Positions 25,087-34,949 of a DNA stretch of 64,000 bases are shown one piece after another (position 1 is the stretch's first letter; each line of letters begins with the position of its first letter). The notes under the pieces are model-generated. The model did no database searches, was not told where the DNA came from, and saw nothing but the letters and a program-made list of their open reading frames with translations. Position numbers and translations under genes: made by a program. Origin of the DNA: Pseudomonas tumuqii (GTDB lineage Bacteria > Pseudomonadota > Gammaproteobacteria > Pseudomonadales > Pseudomonadaceae); contig NZ_JAAOJA010000001.1 of NCBI RefSeq assembly GCF_013184545.1, forward strand, positions 1-64,000, given 5' to 3'.

Positions 25087-26394
25087 TCAATCGCCGCGGG
25101 TGACGCTCAGGCCTTTGAGCAGATTGAGCGCCTGGCTCAGTTGGTAGTCGTCATCCTGTGGCCGTTCCGGTTTGCTGGCTTTGCCCTGGCTCGGTTTGTC
25201 CGCGCCGCCGTTGCCGTTGCCCAGGTGGCCCTGCAGGTCGGCTTCCTTGATGTTGGCGTCATCCTGTTCGCGGGTCAGCTTGGCACGTGCCACCTCGATG
25301 TCCGGCACTATGCCCTGGGCCTGGATCGAGCGGCCGTTGGGGGTGTAGTAGAGCGCGGTGGTGAGTTTCAGGGCGCTGTCGTTGTTCAGCGGCAGCACGG
25401 TTTGCACCGAGCCCTTGCCGAAGCTGTCGGTGCCCATCAGCACGCCGCGCTTGTGATCTTGCAGGGCGCCGGCGACGATTTCCGAGGCCGAGGCGCTGCC
25501 GCCATTGATCAGCACCACCAGCGGCACGCCTTCGCTGGCATCTGCCGGGTCGGCAGAGAAACGCAATTCGGAGTTGGCGATGCGCCCTTCGGTGTAGACG
25601 ATCAGGCCTTTCTTGAGGAAGTGGTCGGATACCTCGACCGCAGCCTGGAGTACGCCGCCGGGGTTGTTGCGCAGATCCAGCACCAGGCCACGCAGCTTCT
25701 TGCCGTTGTCCTTGCGCAGCTTGTTCAGGGCCTTGCCGACTTCTTCGCCGGTGTTGACCTGGAACTGGGAGATGCGCACATAGCCGTAGCCGTCCTCGAG
25801 CAACTGGCTCTTGACGCTCCTGACCTTGATCACCGCGCGGGTCAGTTCCACATCGAAGGGCTTGCCGCCCTCGCGCACCAGGGTCAGGAGGATCTTGCTG
25901 CCGGCTTCGCCGCGCATCTTGTCCACGGCTTCCACCATCGACAGGCCCTTGGTCGGCTGGCCGTCGATCTTGACGATCAGGTCGCCCGGCTGGATCCCGG
26001 CTTTCGAGGCCGGGGTGTCGTCGATCGGTGAGACCACCTTGACGAAACCGTCTTCCATGCCGACTTCGATGCCCAGGCCACCGAACTCGCCGCTGGTGCT
26101 TTCCTGCAGCTCGCGGAAGGTTTGCGGGTCGAGGTAGGCGGAGTGCGGGTCGAGATTGCTGAGCATGCCCTTGATCGCATTTTCCAGCAGGGTCTTGTCG
26201 CTGACGGGCTCGACATAGGCAGCCTTGATGCGATCCATCACCTCGGCGAAGGTGCGCAGCTCGTCCAGCGGCAGCGGCGCCTTGTCGTTCGCGATGGCCG
26301 CCGCTGGCGGCGTTTCTGCGGCCTGCAGCAGGTGAGGGCCGCCGAGCAAGGCGATAGCCAGGGCCAGAGAGGTGAGGCGAGACAGATGCGGCAT
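25087..26394 (-). CDS. ctpA: C-terminal processing protease CtpA (S41 family)
   Basis: 435-residue periplasmic serine protease. The signal peptide ends near LLQAAE (about residue 26). A PDZ domain covers roughly residues 100-170 (GIEVGMEDGFVKVVSPIDDT, GIQPGDLIVKIDG). The S41 catalytic core has Ser in VLINGGSASASEIVAGAL and Lys in GTDSFGKGSVQT. The C-terminus is an unstructured Gly/Lys-rich tail. In P. aeruginosa CtpA degrades peptidoglycan cross-link hydrolases with a lipoprotein partner. It follows the EnvC-like gene by 34 bases, linking two cell-wall remodelling functions. Confidence 0.95.
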   Translation of the reverse strand: MPHLSRLTSLALAIALLGGPHLLQAAETPPAAAIANDKAPLPLDELRTFAEVMDRIKAAYVEPVSDKTLLENAIKGMLSNLDPHSAYLDPQTFRELQESTSGEFGGLGIEVGMEDGFVKVVSPIDDTPASKAGIQPGDLIVKIDGQPTKGLSMVEAVDKMRGEAGSKILLTLVREGGKPFDVELTRAVIKVRSVKSQLLEDGYGYVRISQFQVNTGEEVGKALNKLRKDNGKKLRGLVLDLRNNPGGVLQAAVEVSDHFLKKGLIVYTEGRIANSELRFSADPADASEGVPLVVLINGGSASASEIVAGALQDHKRGVLMGTDSFGKGSVQTVLPLNNDSALKLTTALYYTPNGRSIQAQGIVPDIEVARAKLTREQDDANIKEADLQGHLGNGNGGADKPSQGKASKPERPQDDDYQLSQALNLLKGLSVTRGD

Positions 26395-26428
26395 GTCGAA
26401 CTAACTCCTAGAGAGGTGAGCGCAGCGC

Positions 26429-27679
26429 TTATCCTTGCGTGCGGCACCATTGTGCAGGGTCGCTGGGGCGGCCCTGCTGGCGAATCGCGAAATACAGCGC
26501 GGGAGTGTCTTGCCCGCCGCTGGTGCCGACCGTGGCGATGGGCTCGCCGGCGTTGACTACGTCGCCGGCGTCTTTGAGCAGGCTTTGGTTGTGTCCGTAC
26601 AGGCTCAGGTAGCCATTGCCATGGTCGAGAATGACCAGAAGCCCGGCACCGCGCAACCAGTCGGCGAAGACCACGCGGCCGCCATGCACGGCGCGGACCT
26701 GGCTGCCGGCGCTGGCGCCGATCAGTACGCCATCCCACTTGGTCCGAGCGTCAGCGCCGCGCGGGGTTCCGTAGCGGGCGACCAAGCGGCCATCGACCGG
26801 CCAGGGCAACTTGCCACGCGCCTGGGCGAAAGGCCCGCCATAAGTGCTGCCGGAGCTGACCAGCGGGCCGCTGTCAGGGCTGCTGGCGGCTGCCGTGCTG
26901 CTGCGCTGTTGCTCGCGCGCGGCGATCAGGGCCTGTTGCCGCGCCTGTTCGGCTTCCCGTGCCTGGCGGGCCAGGGTCGCTTCGATGGTTTTCAGGACCC
27001 GGGCCATTTGCGCCTGCTCCTGCTGGCGGGCCTTGAGCTTGTGGTCGCGGGCGGAATACTCCTGGTTCAGTTTGGCCAGGGCCGACTGGCGTTCCTTGCG
27101 CGCCTCGGCGAGGTGCTCGGTGCGAGCGTCCAGGCTGCTTTTCTGCTCTAGCAGCTGGTTCTGCTGGTTGACGATGTCCTGCTCGACGTTGGCCAGCTGG
27201 CGCAAGGTTTCGTTGAACGTGGCCAACTGCTCCATGCGCGCTTCGCTGAGGTAGTCGTAATAGGTCAGGGTGCGCGAGAATTTTTCCGGATTCTGCTGGT
27301 TCAGCAGCAATTTCAGGTATTCCTGGCGGCCGCTCTGGTAGGCGGCGCGGGCCTGAATGCCGATCAGCCGTTGTTGCTCGAGGCGCGCGTCATGGAGTTT
27401 TTTTTTCTCCTGATTGAGGCGCTGGATTTCCACCTCGCCGTCTTTCAGGCTTTTTTGCAGTTCCTTGACCTGTTTTTCCAGCTCGCCCATTTCGGTTTCG
27501 GTCTTGCGCAGGTCTTTCTGCACGCCGGATTTGTCCTGCTGCAACTTCTCCAGCAGCTTTTTCAGCTCGGCCACGTCGCTGCGGGCGGCTTCCAGCTGTT
27601 TCTGGGCGTCGGCTTTCTCGTCGGCAAACGCCGGAGTCAGCAGGCAGGCGAGGAAAATCAGGGCAAGGAGGCGAAACAT
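26429..27679 (-). CDS. envC: EnvC-like murein hydrolase activator (degenerate M23/LytM)
   Basis: 416-residue periplasmic protein with a signal peptide ending TPAFA (residue 19). A long coiled coil fills about residues 20-250, then a low-complexity linker and a C-terminal LytM domain. The zinc-binding residues of active M23 peptidases are missing: the first motif reads KWDGVLIGA without the His/Asp pair, and the last reads ALYFAIRQQ instead of HxHFxxR. E. coli EnvC is likewise inactive and activates amidases AmiA/AmiB at the division septum. The gpmI-envC-ctpA order on one strand suggests an operon. Confidence 0.92.
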   Translation of the reverse strand: MFRLLALIFLACLLTPAFADEKADAQKQLEAARSDVAELKKLLEKLQQDKSGVQKDLRKTETEMGELEKQVKELQKSLKDGEVEIQRLNQEKKKLHDARLEQQRLIGIQARAAYQSGRQEYLKLLLNQQNPEKFSRTLTYYDYLSEARMEQLATFNETLRQLANVEQDIVNQQNQLLEQKSSLDARTEHLAEARKERQSALAKLNQEYSARDHKLKARQQEQAQMARVLKTIEATLARQAREAEQARQQALIAAREQQRSSTAAASSPDSGPLVSSGSTYGGPFAQARGKLPWPVDGRLVARYGTPRGADARTKWDGVLIGASAGSQVRAVHGGRVVFADWLRGAGLLVILDHGNGYLSLYGHNQSLLKDAGDVVNAGEPIATVGTSGGQDTPALYFAIRQQGRPSDPAQWCRTQG

Positions 27680-27828
27680 GGTACTGGCGACACCTGGGCG
27701 GGAGACGGGCCTAGTATGCCTAAAAAAACAGTTGCAAGCTGCAAGATGCGTTGGCCGGTCGGTGCTGCTGTCAGTCCCGGGGTTGCTGGGTTGTTGGGCT
27801 GCGCGGAGCTCAGCCCAACCTACACAGG

Positions 27829-29364
27829 CTACTTCAGCTGAATGATGCTGGTGCCGGTCATTTCCTGCGGGATGGGCAGGCCCAGCAGGGTCAGCATGGT
27901 CGGCGCCACGTCGGCCAGCACGCCGCCTTCGCGGATGCTCAGCTGGCGCTTGCCGATGTAGATGAAGGGCACCGGCTCGCAGGTGTGGGCGGTGTGCACC
28001 TGGCCGGTGCAGGCATCCTCCATCTGCTCGACGTTGCCGTGGTCGGCGGTGAGCAGGGCTTCGCCGCCGACCTTGTCCAGCGCCGCGACGATGCGCCCGA
28101 CGCAGCTGTCCAGGAACTCCACGGCCTTGACCGCGGCGTCGAACACGCCGGTATGGCCGACCATGTCGCCGTTGGCGTAGTTGACGATGATCACGTCATA
28201 ACGCTGTTGCTCGATCGCCTCGACGATCCGGTCGGTGACCTCCGCTGCGCTCATCTCGGGCTGCAGGTCGTAGGTGGCGACGTTCGGCGACGGGATCAGG
28301 ATGCGCTCCTCGCCCTCGAACGGTTCTTCGCGCCCGCCGGAGAAGAAGAAGGTGACGTGGGCGTATTTCTCGGTCTCGGCGATCCGCAGCTGGGTCTTGC
28401 CGTTCTTCGCCAGGTATTCGCCGAGCACATTGGTCAGGCTGGCCGGGGCGAAGGCGCTGGGCGCCGGAATGCTCGCGGCGTACTGGGTGAGCGTGACGAA
28501 GTCGGCCAGTTGCGGCAGGCGCGCGCGCGGGAAGTCCTGGAAATCGGCTTCGACGAAGGCTCGGGTCAGTTCGCGGGCGCGGTCGGCGCGGAAGTTCATG
28601 AACACCACGGCGTCGCCATCCTCGACCTTGACCGGCTCGCCGAGGGTGGTGGCCTTGACGAACTCGTCGTTCTCGCCGCGGGCGTAGGCGGCCTGCAGGC
28701 CTTCGAGCGCGTTGCTGGCGTTGAACTGGCCCTGACCGTTGACGATCAGGTTGTAGGCCTGCTCGACGCGGTCCCAGCGGTTGTCGCGGTCCATGGCGAA
28801 GTAGCGGCCGATCAGGCTGGCGATGCGGCCCTTGCCGAGCCTGGCGAAGGTGCTGTCGAGCAGTTCGATGAAGGCCTGGGCGCTTTTCGGCGGGGTATCG
28901 CGACCGTCGAGGAAGGCGTGCAGATAGATCTTATCGGCGCCGCGCTGGGCGGCCAGCTCGGCCATGGCGACCAGATGATCCTGGTGGCTGTGCACGCCGC
29001 CGTCGGACAGCAGGCCGAGGATGTGCACGGCCTTGCCGGCACTCACCGCCTGATCCACGGCGCGGGTGATCGCCGGATTGCCGAAGAATTCGCCATCGCG
29101 GATGGCCTTGGTCACCCGGGTGAAGTCCTGGTACACCACGCGGCCGGCGCCGAGGTTCATGTGGCCGACCTCGGAATTGCCCATCTGGCCGTCCGGCAGG
29201 CCGACGTCCATGCCTGAGCCTGAGATCAGGCTGTGCGGCTGGGTGGCGCGCAGGTGGTCGTAGACCGGCGTGTTGGCGGCATGGATGGCGTTGTATTCGG
29301 TGCTGTCGCTGTGACCGAAGCCGTCGAGAATGATCAGGACCAAAGGTTTGGGCGTGGCGCTCAT
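27829..29364 (-). CDS. gpmI: 2,3-bisphosphoglycerate-independent phosphoglycerate mutase GpmI
   Basis: 511-residue glycolytic enzyme converting 3- to 2-phosphoglycerate with manganese. The metal/phosphatase-fold start is [13 protein letters not shown] (residues 8-20), and the phosphorylated Ser64 lies in [15 protein letters not shown]. Further metal ligands are in [11 protein letters not shown] near the C-terminus. Length and motifs match Pseudomonas Pgm. It is divergent from the rhodanese-like gene across a 139-base gap and is followed by envC on the same strand. Confidence 0.97.
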   Translation of the reverse strand: MSATPKPLVLIILDGFGHSDSTEYNAIHAANTPVYDHLRATQPHSLISGSGMDVGLPDGQMGNSEVGHMNLGAGRVVYQDFTRVTKAIRDGEFFGNPAITRAVDQAVSAGKAVHILGLLSDGGVHSHQDHLVAMAELAAQRGADKIYLHAFLDGRDTPPKSAQAFIELLDSTFARLGKGRIASLIGRYFAMDRDNRWDRVEQAYNLIVNGQGQFNASNALEGLQAAYARGENDEFVKATTLGEPVKVEDGDAVVFMNFRADRARELTRAFVEADFQDFPRARLPQLADFVTLTQYAASIPAPSAFAPASLTNVLGEYLAKNGKTQLRIAETEKYAHVTFFFSGGREEPFEGEERILIPSPNVATYDLQPEMSAAEVTDRIVEAIEQQRYDVIIVNYANGDMVGHTGVFDAAVKAVEFLDSCVGRIVAALDKVGGEALLTADHGNVEQMEDACTGQVHTAHTCEPVPFIYIGKRQLSIREGGVLADVAPTMLTLLGLPIPQEMTGTSIIQLK

Positions 29365-29503
29365 TAATCTGGCTCGCTGTGCATGAAGGCAAAAAGGCCG
29401 GGCATTTTAAGGCCTGGTGTCGGATCCGTCACCGCTGGGCGGGGTGTGGCCGACCTGTGGGGCTGTGTATACTGCCGGGATTTTACCGTCCCGGAACCAC
29501 CTC

Positions 29504-29917
29504 ATGCTTGCCAATCTGATTGAATTTGCCTCTACCCACTATGTATTGAGCGGATTGTTCGTTGTTCTGCTGGCTCTGCTGATCTTCACGGAGCTGCGTA
29601 AAGGCGGGCAAAGCCTGAGCAGCCGCGAGCTGACCGCCCTGATCAACAGCGAGCAAGGCCTGGTGCTGGATGTACGTGGGCAGAAGGATTTCTCTGCCGG
29701 CCATATCGTCGGCGCCCTGCACATCCCCTATGAAAAAGTCGCCAGTCGCATCGCCGAGCTGGAAAAGCACAAAGGCAAGACCCTGGTCGTGGTCGATGCC
29801 ATGGGCCAGCATGCCGGAACGGTCAGCCGTGACCTGAAGAAGGCCGGTTTCAATGCCGCCAAACTGTCTGGCGGCATTGCCAGCTGGCGTGGCGACAACC
29901 TGCCATTGGTGAAGTGA
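29504..29917 (+). CDS. Membrane-anchored rhodanese-like protein (YibN type), catalytic Cys absent
   Basis: 137-residue protein with one N-terminal transmembrane helix (about residues 13-30) and a cytoplasmic rhodanese fold (LVLDVRGQKDFSAGHIVGALHIP). The active-site loop reads VVVDAMGQHAGTVS and has no Cys, so sulfurtransferase activity is unlikely. E. coli YibN has the same architecture and lies in the same yibN-grxC-secB neighbourhood. I start at the ATG at 29504; the longer frame upstream overlaps the promoter region, which has TATACT at 29468-29473. It is followed after one base by grxC. Confidence 0.9.
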   Translation: MLANLIEFASTHYVLSGLFVVLLALLIFTELRKGGQSLSSRELTALINSEQGLVLDVRGQKDFSAGHIVGALHIPYEKVASRIAELEKHKGKTLVVVDAMGQHAGTVSRDLKKAGFNAAKLSGGIASWRGDNLPLVK

Positions 29918-29918
29918 T

Positions 29919-30173
29919 ATGTCTGCCGTCGTCATTTATTCCAGCGATTGGTGCCCCTACTGCATGCGCGCCAAGCAGTTGCTGGCGCAGAAGGGCGTGG
30001 ACTTCGATGAAATCAAGGTCGACGGCAAGCCTGAGGTGCGCGCGGAGATGACCCGCAAGGCGCAGCGCACCTCGGTGCCGCAGATCTGGATCGGCAGCAG
30101 CCATGTTGGTGGTTGCGACGATCTGTATGCCCTGGAGCGCGCTGGCAAGCTGGATGCGCTGCTCGAGGCTTAG
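29919..30173 (+). CDS. grxC: Glutaredoxin 3
   Basis: 84-residue dithiol glutaredoxin. The redox motif CPYC is at residues 12-15 after VVIYSSDW. The TSVPQIWIG cis-proline block and GGCDDLYALE glutathione-binding block complete the fold. It reduces protein and glutathione mixed disulfides in the cytoplasm. It starts one base after the yibN-like stop and precedes secB. Confidence 0.97.
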   Translation: MSAVVIYSSDWCPYCMRAKQLLAQKGVDFDEIKVDGKPEVRAEMTRKAQRTSVPQIWIGSSHVGGCDDLYALERAGKLDALLEA

Positions 30174-30178
30174 TAAAA

Positions 30179-30304
30179 CCGTTGAAAAACCACTGCGGGC
30201 TTCGCGCGCTATGCGGCGTTGCAACGTAGCGAAGCGGACTATCGGCGACGGCCAGGCGAGTCGCCCAGCCGCGCCTGGCAGTCGCTCGCGACATTTTTCA
30301 ATGG
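30179..30304. repeat. 126-bp intergenic repeat with GTTGAAAAA ends
   Basis: The stretch begins ccgttgaaaaa and ends tttttcaatgg, forming imperfect inverted ends. It has a GC-rich interior (gcgggcttcgcgcgctatgc, then gccaggcgagtcgcccagcc). It fits a family of Pseudomonas intergenic repeats that I recognise from memory. It lies between grxC and secB and has no coding potential. Confidence 0.5.
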
Positions 30305-30349
30305 CCTGGTTAGTACCCTCTCATCTATCTACGACAAGAAGGCTTTGCC

Positions 30350-30841
30350 ATGACTGAACAAGCTAGCAACGGCGCCGCCGCCCAGGGCGAACAGAATCCG
30401 CAGTTTTCCCTGCAGCGCATCTATGTCCGCGACCTGTCCTTCGAGGCGCCGAAGAGCCCGGAAATCTTCCGTCAGGAATGGACGCCGAGCGTTGCCCTGG
30501 ACCTGAATACCCGGCAGAAGCCGCTGGATGGCGACTTCCACGAAGTGGTGCTGACCCTCTCGGTTACCGTGAAGAATGGCGAGGAAACCGCCTTCATCGC
30601 CGAAGTCCAGCAAGCCGGGATCTTCCTGGTCAAGGGCCTGGACGCCGCCTCCATGAGCCACACCCTGGGTGCGTTCTGCCCGAACATCCTGTTCCCGTAC
30701 GCGCGCGAAACCCTGGACAGCCTGGTCGTGCGTGGCTCCTTCCCGGCACTGATGCTGGCGCCGGTGAACTTCGACGCGCTCTACGCGCAGGAATTGCAGC
30801 GCATCCAGCAGCAGGCTGCCGAGGCCGCTCCGGCCCACTAA
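30350..30841 (+). CDS. secB: Protein-export chaperone SecB
   Basis: 163-residue tetrameric chaperone that keeps Sec precursors unfolded and passes them to SecA. It has a short disordered N-terminus, then [20 protein letters not shown] (the SecB signature start). [16 protein letters not shown] and [18 protein letters not shown] form the substrate groove and SecA-binding surface. Length is normal. It closes the yibN-grxC-secB unit and is followed by an intrinsic terminator. Confidence 0.98.
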   Translation: MTEQASNGAAAQGEQNPQFSLQRIYVRDLSFEAPKSPEIFRQEWTPSVALDLNTRQKPLDGDFHEVVLTLSVTVKNGEETAFIAEVQQAGIFLVKGLDAASMSHTLGAFCPNILFPYARETLDSLVVRGSFPALMLAPVNFDALYAQELQRIQQQAAEAAPAH

Positions 30842-30862
30842 GGCTTCACAGCCCGGGTCGAC

Positions 30863-30888
30863 AAAAGCGCCTTGCGGGGCGCTTTTTT
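30863..30888 (+). terminator. Intrinsic terminator of secB
   Basis: aaaagcgcc / ggcgctttt stem with a short loop followed by a six-T run, 21 bases after the secB stop. Confidence 0.85.
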
Positions 30889-30954
30889 GTGCGTGGCAGG
30901 CTGCCGAGGCGGTGGTGCGCACGGCGCACCCTACTCGGATAGCGCTGCAGCTTT

Positions 30955-31419
30955 TTATTGCGCTACGGCGAAATCCTGCTGGCGCCAGGCCTCGTAGACT
31001 GCCACTGCGACGGTATTGGACAGGTTCAGGCTGCGACAGCCTGCGCGCATCGGCAGGCGCAGGCACTGTTCGGCGGGTAGGCCGTCGCGGATGTCCTGGG
31101 GCAGGCCGCGGCTTTCCGGGCCGAACAGAAAGGCGTCGCCGGGCTGGTAGCGCACCTGGTGATAGAGCTGGGAACCTTTGGTGGTGAAGGCGAAGACTCG
31201 CGGCTGGCCGAGGCTCTCCAGGCAGCCGGGCAGATCGGCGTGGCGCTGCAGGCTGGCGTACTCGTGGTAGTCGAGGCCGGCGCGGCGCAGGCGCTTGTCA
31301 TCCAGCTCGAAGCCCAGTGGCTCGATCAGGTGCAGATGGCAGCCGCTGTTGGCGCAGAGCCTGATAATGTTGCCGGTATTCGGTGGAATTTCCGGTTGAA
31401 AGAGGATCACGTGAAACAT
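30955..31419 (-). CDS. trmL: tRNA (cytidine(34)-2'-O)-methyltransferase TrmL
   Basis: 154-residue SPOUT methyltransferase, the length of E. coli TrmL/YibK. It begins MFHVILFQPEIPPNTGNIIRL with the conserved NTGN. The knot motifs are DAFLFGPESRGLP and LRLPMRAGCRSLNLSNTVAVAVYE. It 2'-O-methylates the wobble base of tRNA-Leu isoacceptors. I start at the ATG at 31419; the frame further upstream overlaps the divergent gene. The two divergent start codons overlap by two bases. Confidence 0.95.
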   Translation of the reverse strand: MFHVILFQPEIPPNTGNIIRLCANSGCHLHLIEPLGFELDDKRLRRAGLDYHEYASLQRHADLPGCLESLGQPRVFAFTTKGSQLYHQVRYQPGDAFLFGPESRGLPQDIRDGLPAEQCLRLPMRAGCRSLNLSNTVAVAVYEAWRQQDFAVAQ

Positions 31420-31858
31420 GCGCGGCTCCAAGCCTGAAGACGGTCGGCATTCTACTCCTGATCCGGGTCCGCGGCCGCGTCCCTGGGCGCGGGTGATCGG
31501 CTCCCTGGCGCTGTTCGGCTTTCTGATCGGACTGATGATCGGCCGTATGTTGCAGCCCGACCCCCTGCGGCTGGCGAGTGTCGAGGTGGCGGAGCAGGGG
31601 CTGCAGCTGTGGTTCAACGTCGAGCCGAAGGTGCGTGCCGATCACATCGAGGGGGCCTTTTTCCTGCGCGTCGAGAGCCTGGGCCGTGAGCAGCAGGGGC
31701 AGTTGCGCCTGCAGGGCAGGGTCGTCAATTGGCGGGTGCGGCGCGAGGGGCGGGAGTTGCTGCTGCGCATGGTGGCGGCCCGTCCGCTACGCGGCGAGTG
31801 GCGCGCCGAGGAGCTGGACGGGCGCTGGCGGCTGACTGTCAGCCTGGCGTACGAATAA
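31418..31858 (+). CDS. Hypothetical membrane-anchored protein
   Basis: 146-residue protein I cannot assign to a named family. A Pro/Arg-rich cytoplasmic N-terminus (residues 1-25) precedes one transmembrane helix (about 26-43, VIGSLALFGFLIGLMIG). A beta-rich extracytoplasmic domain of about 100 residues follows, with alternating charged and hydrophobic strands (LQLWFNVEPKVR, GQLRLQGRVVNWRVRREGREL). Position suggests the PAO1 PA5126-type protein, found between trmL and ntrC. The start codon overlaps the trmL start on the other strand, which leaves almost no room for conventional promoters between them. Confidence 0.65.
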   Translation: MRGSKPEDGRHSTPDPGPRPRPWARVIGSLALFGFLIGLMIGRMLQPDPLRLASVEVAEQGLQLWFNVEPKVRADHIEGAFFLRVESLGREQQGQLRLQGRVVNWRVRREGRELLLRMVAARPLRGEWRAEELDGRWRLTVSLAYE

Positions 31859-32193
31859 AAGAGGGGAATCCCCGGCCTGCCTGTACCAAGGTCCCCGAAA
31901 CTGGGATTGCTTAAGCATATGCAGACTGTGTGCCAGTTTTATTACGGCGGCGCAAAGCCCCGGTTTTGCTGGGCTGCGGCGCTGTCGCCGGGAGTCGGGG
32001 CGCTGTGCCCCCGGGCAAAAATGTTCCTTGCCTGTGCATTCGGGGGCATCCGGGTGCCGATTCGGAGCATGGGCCGAAACCCTGGGTTCCAATTGGCCGT
32101 GGCGATGGCCCAGAGCCGGCGCATGGCTCAGCTTTAGCCTTCACTCTTGCCGGCTGAAGGGCCGGTGCGTGCTGCAACGGCCTGCCAGGAAGC
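31859..32193. other. Structured intergenic region downstream of ntrC (possible NrsZ-like sRNA locus)
   Basis: No protein-coding gene is supported. Three short GC-rich hairpins lie in a row: ggcg-ctgt-cgcc (31978-31989), ggggc-gctgt-gcccc (31997-32011) and ggca-tccggg-tgcc (32045-32058). In P. aeruginosa the nitrogen-regulated sRNA NrsZ, with several similar stem-loops, is encoded next to ntrC. Here the position and stem-loop series fit, but strand and ends cannot be fixed and no canonical sigma54 promoter points into the hairpins. Confidence 0.35.
31920..31935 (-). promoter_or_regulatory. Sigma54-like promoter motif
   Basis: TGGCACACAGTCTGCA on the minus strand: GG and GC are exactly 10 bases apart, the -24 box is good, and the -12 box has one mismatch. 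A transcript would run antisense to the small membrane-protein gene toward trmL. Confidence 0.4.
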
Positions 32194-32217
32194 AAAAAAA
32201 CGGGCCGCGGCCCGTTC
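32194..32217 (-). terminator. Intrinsic terminator of ntrBC
   Basis: Minus-strand stem aacgggcc / ggcccgtt followed by seven T residues, 20 bases after the ntrC stop. Confidence 0.88.
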
Positions 32218-32236
32218 TTCTGTATCCAGTCGGCTA

Positions 32237-33669
<1,433 letters not shown>

Positions 33670-33673
<4 letters not shown>

Positions 33674-34755
33674 GACGGAGTTACTCCTTGTTCAAGCGGC
33701 AGGAAGATCGAGAACACGGTGTGACCAGGATGGCTCTCGCACTCGATCAGGCCCTGATGCTGACTAATGATGTTCTGGGTTATCGCCAGGCCCAGCCCGG
33801 TGCCGTCGGCACGCCCGCTGACCATGGGATAGAAGATGGTGTCCTGCAGTTCGGCCGGGATGCCCGGGCCGTTGTCGATGATTTCCAGGCGGGCCACCAG
33901 GCGATGACGGATATGGCCGATGGTGAACTGACGCAGGGTGCGGGTGCGCAGGGTGATGCGGCCCAGGCGCAGTTCGTTCTGCGAGCCGATCGCCTGCATG
34001 GCATTGCGCACGATATTGAGCACGGCCTGGATCATCTGTTCGCGATCGATCAGGACGTCGGGGATGCTCGGGTCATAATCACGCACCAAAATGATGCTGC
34101 CCTGGCTTTCTGCCTCGACCAGGCTGCCGACCCGTTCCAGCACTTCGTGCACGTTGGTCATCGCTAGCGACGGCAGCTTGTTCGAGCCGAGCATGCGGTC
34201 GACCAGATTGCGCAGGCGGTCGGCTTCTTCGATGATGACGTTGGTGTAGTCCTTGAGGTCTTCGTCCGGCAGCTCGCGGGCGAGTAACTGGGCGGCGCCG
34301 CGAATGCCGCCAAGCGGGTTCTTGATCTCGTGGGCCAGGCCGCGCACCAGCATCTTGGTGGTTTCCTGCTTGGACAGCTGCGCTTCTTCCTTGGTGATGC
34401 GCAGCAGCCGGTCGCGTGGATGCACCTCCAGCAGCAGCAGGGTTTCGCCGCGATTGAGGATCGGCGTTACCGCGTAATCGACGGTGAGGGTCTGGCCGGT
34501 GACGGCGGTGAGCACCGCCTCGCGCTTGTTGAACGGATGCGCCTCTTCGACCGCCTGGCGTAGCGCGCTCAGGGCCTCGGCCGACTCGGTGAACAGCTCG
34601 CTGATGAACTGTCCGTGGCTGCGCTGGCCGCTGACGGCCAGGAGCATTTCCGCCGCCGGGTTCATGTACTCAAGGCGCAGGTCGGCATTGAGCAGCAGGG
34701 TGGCGGTGGTCAGGTTGTCCAGTAGCAGGCGGTGCAGTGCGTCATTGATAGTCAT
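33670..34755 (-). CDS. ntrB: Nitrogen regulation sensor histidine kinase NtrB (GlnL)
   Basis: 361-residue soluble kinase without membrane segments. An N-terminal PAS domain (about residues 8-115) is followed by the DHp helix with phospho-accepting His142 (RGLAHEIKNPLGG). The HATPase domain has the N box IVRNAMQA and G boxes IDNGPGIP and GTGLGLAI. NtrB autophosphorylates and phosphorylates NtrC; PII converts it to a phosphatase when nitrogen is plentiful. The overlap with ntrC indicates coupled translation. An NtrC-like site at 34921-34937 lies 166 bases upstream. Confidence 0.98.
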
Positions 34756-34852
34756 AGGCAGAGGCTTCCGGCAATGCAGCAGGAAAATGCAAGAAGCAAA
34801 CCAAAGCCCCTAAAAGACGCGCGGAATCAGCAGTGGCGGCAACTTGGGGGCG

Positions 34853-34889
34853 TTTTGGTTCGGCAGTCGGGCGGGCGGGCGAACCAAAA
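34853..34889. repeat. 10-bp perfect inverted repeat upstream of ntrB
   Basis: ttttggttcg (34853-34862) and cgaaccaaaa (34880-34889) with a 17-base G-rich loop. It has no T-run and could be a protein-binding dyad or a weak end for the DUF4124 gene. Confidence 0.5.
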
Positions 34890-34920
34890 TAGGGAATGCA
34901 TAGTCGGTGGTGCAACATGT

Positions 34921-34937
34921 TGCACTAATATGGTGCG
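34921..34937. promoter_or_regulatory. NtrC-binding site upstream of ntrBC
   Basis: TGCACTAATATGGTGCG matches the NtrC dyad TGCACYNNNNNGGTGCA except for the last base. The adjoining palindrome TGCAACATGTTGCA (34911-34924) overlaps it. The location suggests autoregulation of ntrBC by NtrC. Confidence 0.65.
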
Positions 34938-34949
34938 CTATCTGCGCGA

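Noticed and set aside
32173..32187. Sigma54-like TGGCAGGCCGTTGCA after the ntrC terminator
   Set aside because: The GG-GC spacing is 9 rather than 10 bases, which normally abolishes sigma54 promoter function.
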